Both the position numbers and the translations under genes were made by a program. Positions 61,440 to 64,000 of a DNA stretch of 64,000 nt are shown one piece after another. The notes under the pieces were generated by a model. That model worked only from the letters and a program-made list of their open reading frames with translations. It ran no database searches and had not been told where the DNA came from. Origin of the DNA: Lachnospiraceae bacterium UBA935 (lineage in GTDB: Bacteria > Bacillota > Clostridia > Lachnospirales > Lachnospiraceae); assembly GCA_002293525.1 (NCBI GenBank), contig DBDJ01000067.1, forward strand, positions 1-64,000. The letters are read 5' to 3'. The first letter of the stretch is position 1, and the number at the start of each line of letters is the position of its first letter.

Positions 61440-64000
61440 ACCAAGATATCCTCATCAAACAGTATCTCCGCATCAGCCGTATAAATTGCCAGGGTGACAT
61501 CTCGCGGGTTATCAATCCCCCTGCTTTTTAAAAACGCTGTCCGCTGCTCCTTCACCTTGTCAGCGGTATTCATAAATATCTTGATAGATCCTGCCCTGCG
61601 ATACTTCCTCTCCGCCGCAGACATAAAGCAAAACCCCTTAAACCTTTGGGTGTTTAATTCGTAAAGCTCATCAAGGGATATGAAACGATGCTCCGGAAAG
61701 GCTGTAATCACGGTTTTCGGCGTCGAAACTTCATAGCCACTGACGGCTTCACGAAGTTCTCCCTCTCCCCCCCACATAGCGGTAGGAACCCTCTGACAAT
61801 ACTCTTTCTTAACGGCGTTCTTAAAACCGCTGTCGATAGCGATATCTGATTCGTAAGGAACGTCGCCGCTTCCCATCGGACGTATCACCAGGCTGCCGTC
61901 CGAGACCGGTATCGCAGAAACCACCAGAAAAGAAAGATGATCGGCATTTACATATTTTATCCCGCTACTTTCCTTGATCACCCCATCTTTCACCGAAACC
62001 GTCAGCGGCACTACGGCTGTGCTGCCGGAATCAGCGGCATCCGCAGGATTTACGCCATCCCAACATGCTCCGATATCCCTATTGTTCTCCTTCGCAGAGA
62101 CGCTTTCCTTAGGAAGAAAGCTCTTCGCAAAATCATCATAGGTCAGCGGATCAGGCGGCTTGCCCTTTACGTCACCGAATTCAATAGTAAACGAGATAAT
62201 AAACCAGCTAATCCGCGCTCTCCCAGCAAATTCCGGGCCCCAGAGGTGAATGTCGGCACTCAGCTCGATCGTAAATGTATGATGAATAAACCAAAGATTG
62301 ACAGTGTAGGAAGCGCCAAGGGAAATATATACATGAGCAGAATACTGAAACGGCTTCCACTGTATCAAAAAGTCCGCCTGCGCAATAAACCATGCCTTCA
62401 GATTCCCATCCTGATAGACCGCCGCCATCCGTGCTCCCGCCATCAGACAAGAAGGCGTAAGCGCAAAATATACTTCTCCGGTTATCGAAAGAGAACGGGA
62501 AATCTGCCATTTCATCCCCAGGCGCGGCACATCGGGATAATGAGCCGGTTTCTGATAATCGGGATGATAACCGCCAAGTGTAATTACGAAATCGCCGCTG
62601 TGCGGATTGTCTCCAAACCACACAAACATCGCAAAGCCACCGGTAAGCTTGCACTTTTTATCCAGCACATAGGATTCCGATGTCAGCTGCGCCTCGACGG
62701 AAAAAAGACCATCGTCCGGATCGACCACTGCCTTCAGTGCCAGCTGCGCAAACGCAATCGGGTTCTTATCACACAGCGGCGGAACCGAGATATTGGCCAC
62801 CCCAAGCAGGCTGAACGTAAGCTTATTCCCAAAGCAGACATTAAACAGCACGAAACTTTCTGCGATATTGAAAGTCGTAAATCTGATCCCTGCGGAAATA
62901 AATTTTTGTCCGTCCTCATTGACGATATAACCGCTGTCCAGCTCGGCAATCAGTTCGGCCAGCGGCATTTTCGGCTTTCCGTTTGCTGCCGCCACCAGCG
63001 GAAATTTCGGCACTTCATTGATTGCCGGCAGCATCAGATTCTTATTATATCCGAAGGCTGCCGCTATTCCCGTTATGAAAAAGGCCGGCGGCCCGCCGAG
63101 GTTGGCATTTAAAATCACATAAGCCAGTAAATGACCACGCTCATACGTGCCCGCCAGAGTTACGCGGAACGTGCTGATTCCAATGGTCAGTGCCCCCGCA
63201 TATTTCTCTCCCGTCTTATTAAAAGCCCCGCTGACCGTAAAAACGCTGCTCTCGAATGCTACGCCAAAACCGGTAATCAAAAAATTTACGCTTTTTTTCT
63301 GAAGATTCACATCCAGACCAGCCCCTAATACCGAAAGCGTGAACGGACTGACCGCCAGCGACATGTCGAACAGAAAAGCAAGACTGCCGCCAGCATAGGA
63401 AAACCCCGCCCGGTGCAGCGTTACTACCGATATCTTTTTATTTATTGTTGCCCAGAATACTTTAGCAGTGTCCGGGCTTGCCACCGATACCGTGTTTTTA
63501 ACATATGGATTCAGCAAGTGCGCAAATCTAACCCCACAGATATTACCGGCAAGACTTAAGCCTGCATCAACATCTGCGCCGGCATAGGATGCCGGCTTGG
63601 TACTGAAAACAACGCACACATCCGCAATGCCAAGAGAAATACCGCCGACGAATTCACAGACAAACGGCATGTCATGCAAGTCAAAGTCAGAAAGCCGGAA
63701 AGCAAACAGATAATCACCCGCCCCGGCCTGATAAACAAAAAGACATTCCCGCAACAGCCCGTCAAACTCACACTGAAACGAAAGGGCGCCGCTCCGGTAC
63801 GATACCCCCAGCCGCTCGACAACGATACCGAATATAGCCGGGATATCCAGTTGCAGCCCGAAAGTCCCGGCCATGTCATGTAAAAATCCGCTCAGGTCAA
63901 GGGCCATATCCGCATAAACCGACAGGTTCACGGATTCGCCGTTTTTTTCAGCGGATCCCGTGAACCTGTAGCCACAAATATCAACCCCCAGCTTTACCGC
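61409..64000 (-). CDS. DUF6603-like giant beta-rich protein, 5' end outside the window
   Basis: At least 863 codons. A GTG at 63931 could be read as a start, but the frame stays open to base 64000 with sensible sequence (VKLGVDICGYRFTGSAEKNG), so the gene almost certainly begins outside the window. Many amphipathic beta-strand repeats occur, with ILNANLGGPPAFFITGIAAAFGYNKNLMLPAINEVPKFPLV (positions about 62990-63110) and DIHLWGPEFAGRARISWFIISFTIEFG (about 62180-62260), which I associate with DUF6603. No signal peptide can be assessed. First gene seen of the six-gene operon; overlaps the next by 31 bp. Confidence 0.7.
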   Translation of the reverse strand, partial: AVKLGVDICGYRFTGSAEKNGESVNLSVYADMALDLSGFLHDMAGTFGLQLDIPAIFGIVVERLGVSYRSGALSFQCEFDGLLRECLFVYQAGAGDYLFAFRLSDFDLHDMPFVCEFVGGISLGIADVCVVFSTKPASYAGADVDAGLSLAGNICGVRFAHLLNPYVKNTVSVASPDTAKVFWATINKKISVVTLHRAGFSYAGGSLAFLFDMSLAVSPFTLSVLGAGLDVNLQKKSVNFLITGFGVAFESSVFTVSGAFNKTGEKYAGALTIGISTFRVTLAGTYERGHLLAYVILNANLGGPPAFFITGIAAAFGYNKNLMLPAINEVPKFPLVAAANGKPKMPLAELIAELDSGYIVNEDGQKFISAGIRFTTFNIAESFVLFNVCFGNKLTFSLLGVANISVPPLCDKNPIAFAQLALKAVVDPDDGLFSVEAQLTSESYVLDKKCKLTGGFAMFVWFGDNPHSGDFVITLGGYHPDYQKPAHYPDVPRLGMKWQISRSLSITGEVYFALTPSCLMAGARMAAVYQDGNLKAWFIAQADFLIQWKPFQYSAHVYISLGASYTVNLWFIHHTFTIELSADIHLWGPEFAGRARISWFIISFTIEFGDVKGKPPDPLTYDDFAKSFLPKESVSAKENNRDIGACWDGVNPADAADSGSTAVVPLTVSVKDGVIKESSGIKYVNADHLSFLVVSAIPVSDGSLVIRPMGSGDVPYESDIAIDSGFKNAVKKEYCQRVPTAMWGGEGELREAVSGYEVSTPKTVITAFPEHRFISLDELYELNTQRFKGFCFMSAAERKYRRAGSIKIFMNTADKVKEQRTAFLKSRGIDNPRDVTLAIYTADAEILFDEDILVWESKRQILN

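Noticed and set aside
61937..63112. 391-codon plus-strand open frame
   Set aside because: Lies antisense to the DUF6603-like gene, is very rich in Arg, Lys and His, and has no ribosome site or domain; a shadow of the real gene.

Overview
The window looks like chromosomal DNA of a motile, spore-forming Clostridia bacterium, most likely a Lachnospiraceae member. The flagellins start [17 protein letters not shown] and lack a variable outer domain, as in the short Lachnospiraceae flagellins. SpoVT, Gram-positive sigma-D type promoters, a CsrA-FliW pair, lipoprotein substrate-binding proteins and low-to-mid GC fit this too. The genus cannot be fixed from the sequence alone.

Layout. (1) 1-15.5 kb, minus strand: late flagellar genes. 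Four tandem flagellin genes are followed (in increasing coordinate) by a flaG-fliD-fliS-fliT-like operon and a flgM-flgN-flgK-flgK-flgL-fliW-csrA operon. Five promoters match TAAA-N15-GCCGATAT (sigma-D/FliA). All four flagellin leaders carry a small hairpin with an ANGGA-type loop just upstream of the Shine-Dalgarno sequence, pointing to CsrA control, with FliW as antagonist. (2) 15.7-20.8 kb, plus strand: an ABC exporter (ATPase, two ABC-2 permeases) with a DesK/NarL-type two-component pair. (3) 20.8-30.9 kb: a MacAB-like exporter with three adaptor paralogues on the minus strand, divergent from an OmpR-type regulator and kinase. Most of these genes carry low-complexity or tandem-repeat insertions. 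(4) 30.9-32.6 kb: two paralogous Cro/CI regulators embedded in gene remnants. (5) 32.6-37.2 kb: a peptide/nickel-type ABC importer operon that lacks a DppC-type permease. (6) 37.2-40.7 kb: spoVT, an SPL-like radical SAM protein, a 3-methyladenine DNA glycosylase, a 35-residue small protein, a DsbA-fold protein and two copies of a structured intergenic repeat. (7) 40.7-47.4 kb: pstSCAB-phoU and phoB-phoR with a Pho box. (8) 47.4-51.6 kb: pth-mfd. (9) 51.9-64.0 kb: one tightly packed minus-strand operon of six very large or unfamiliar genes, cut by the right edge.

Region 9 is the best candidate for an undescribed system. Its products have no evident signal peptides or enzymes. They include a long beta-rich protein resembling DUF6603 (family assigned from memory), two mid-sized and one 1088-residue protein with recurring motifs, a beta-propeller-like protein, and a glycine-rich/collagen-like protein ending in a Hint (intein-type) domain. 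Four junctions have overlapping or near-abutting genes, which suggests stoichiometric, co-assembled products. The function is unknown.

All calls come from reading the sequence; no database search was run. Start codons were shifted from the longest reading frame where a Shine-Dalgarno sequence or family conservation supported an internal start.
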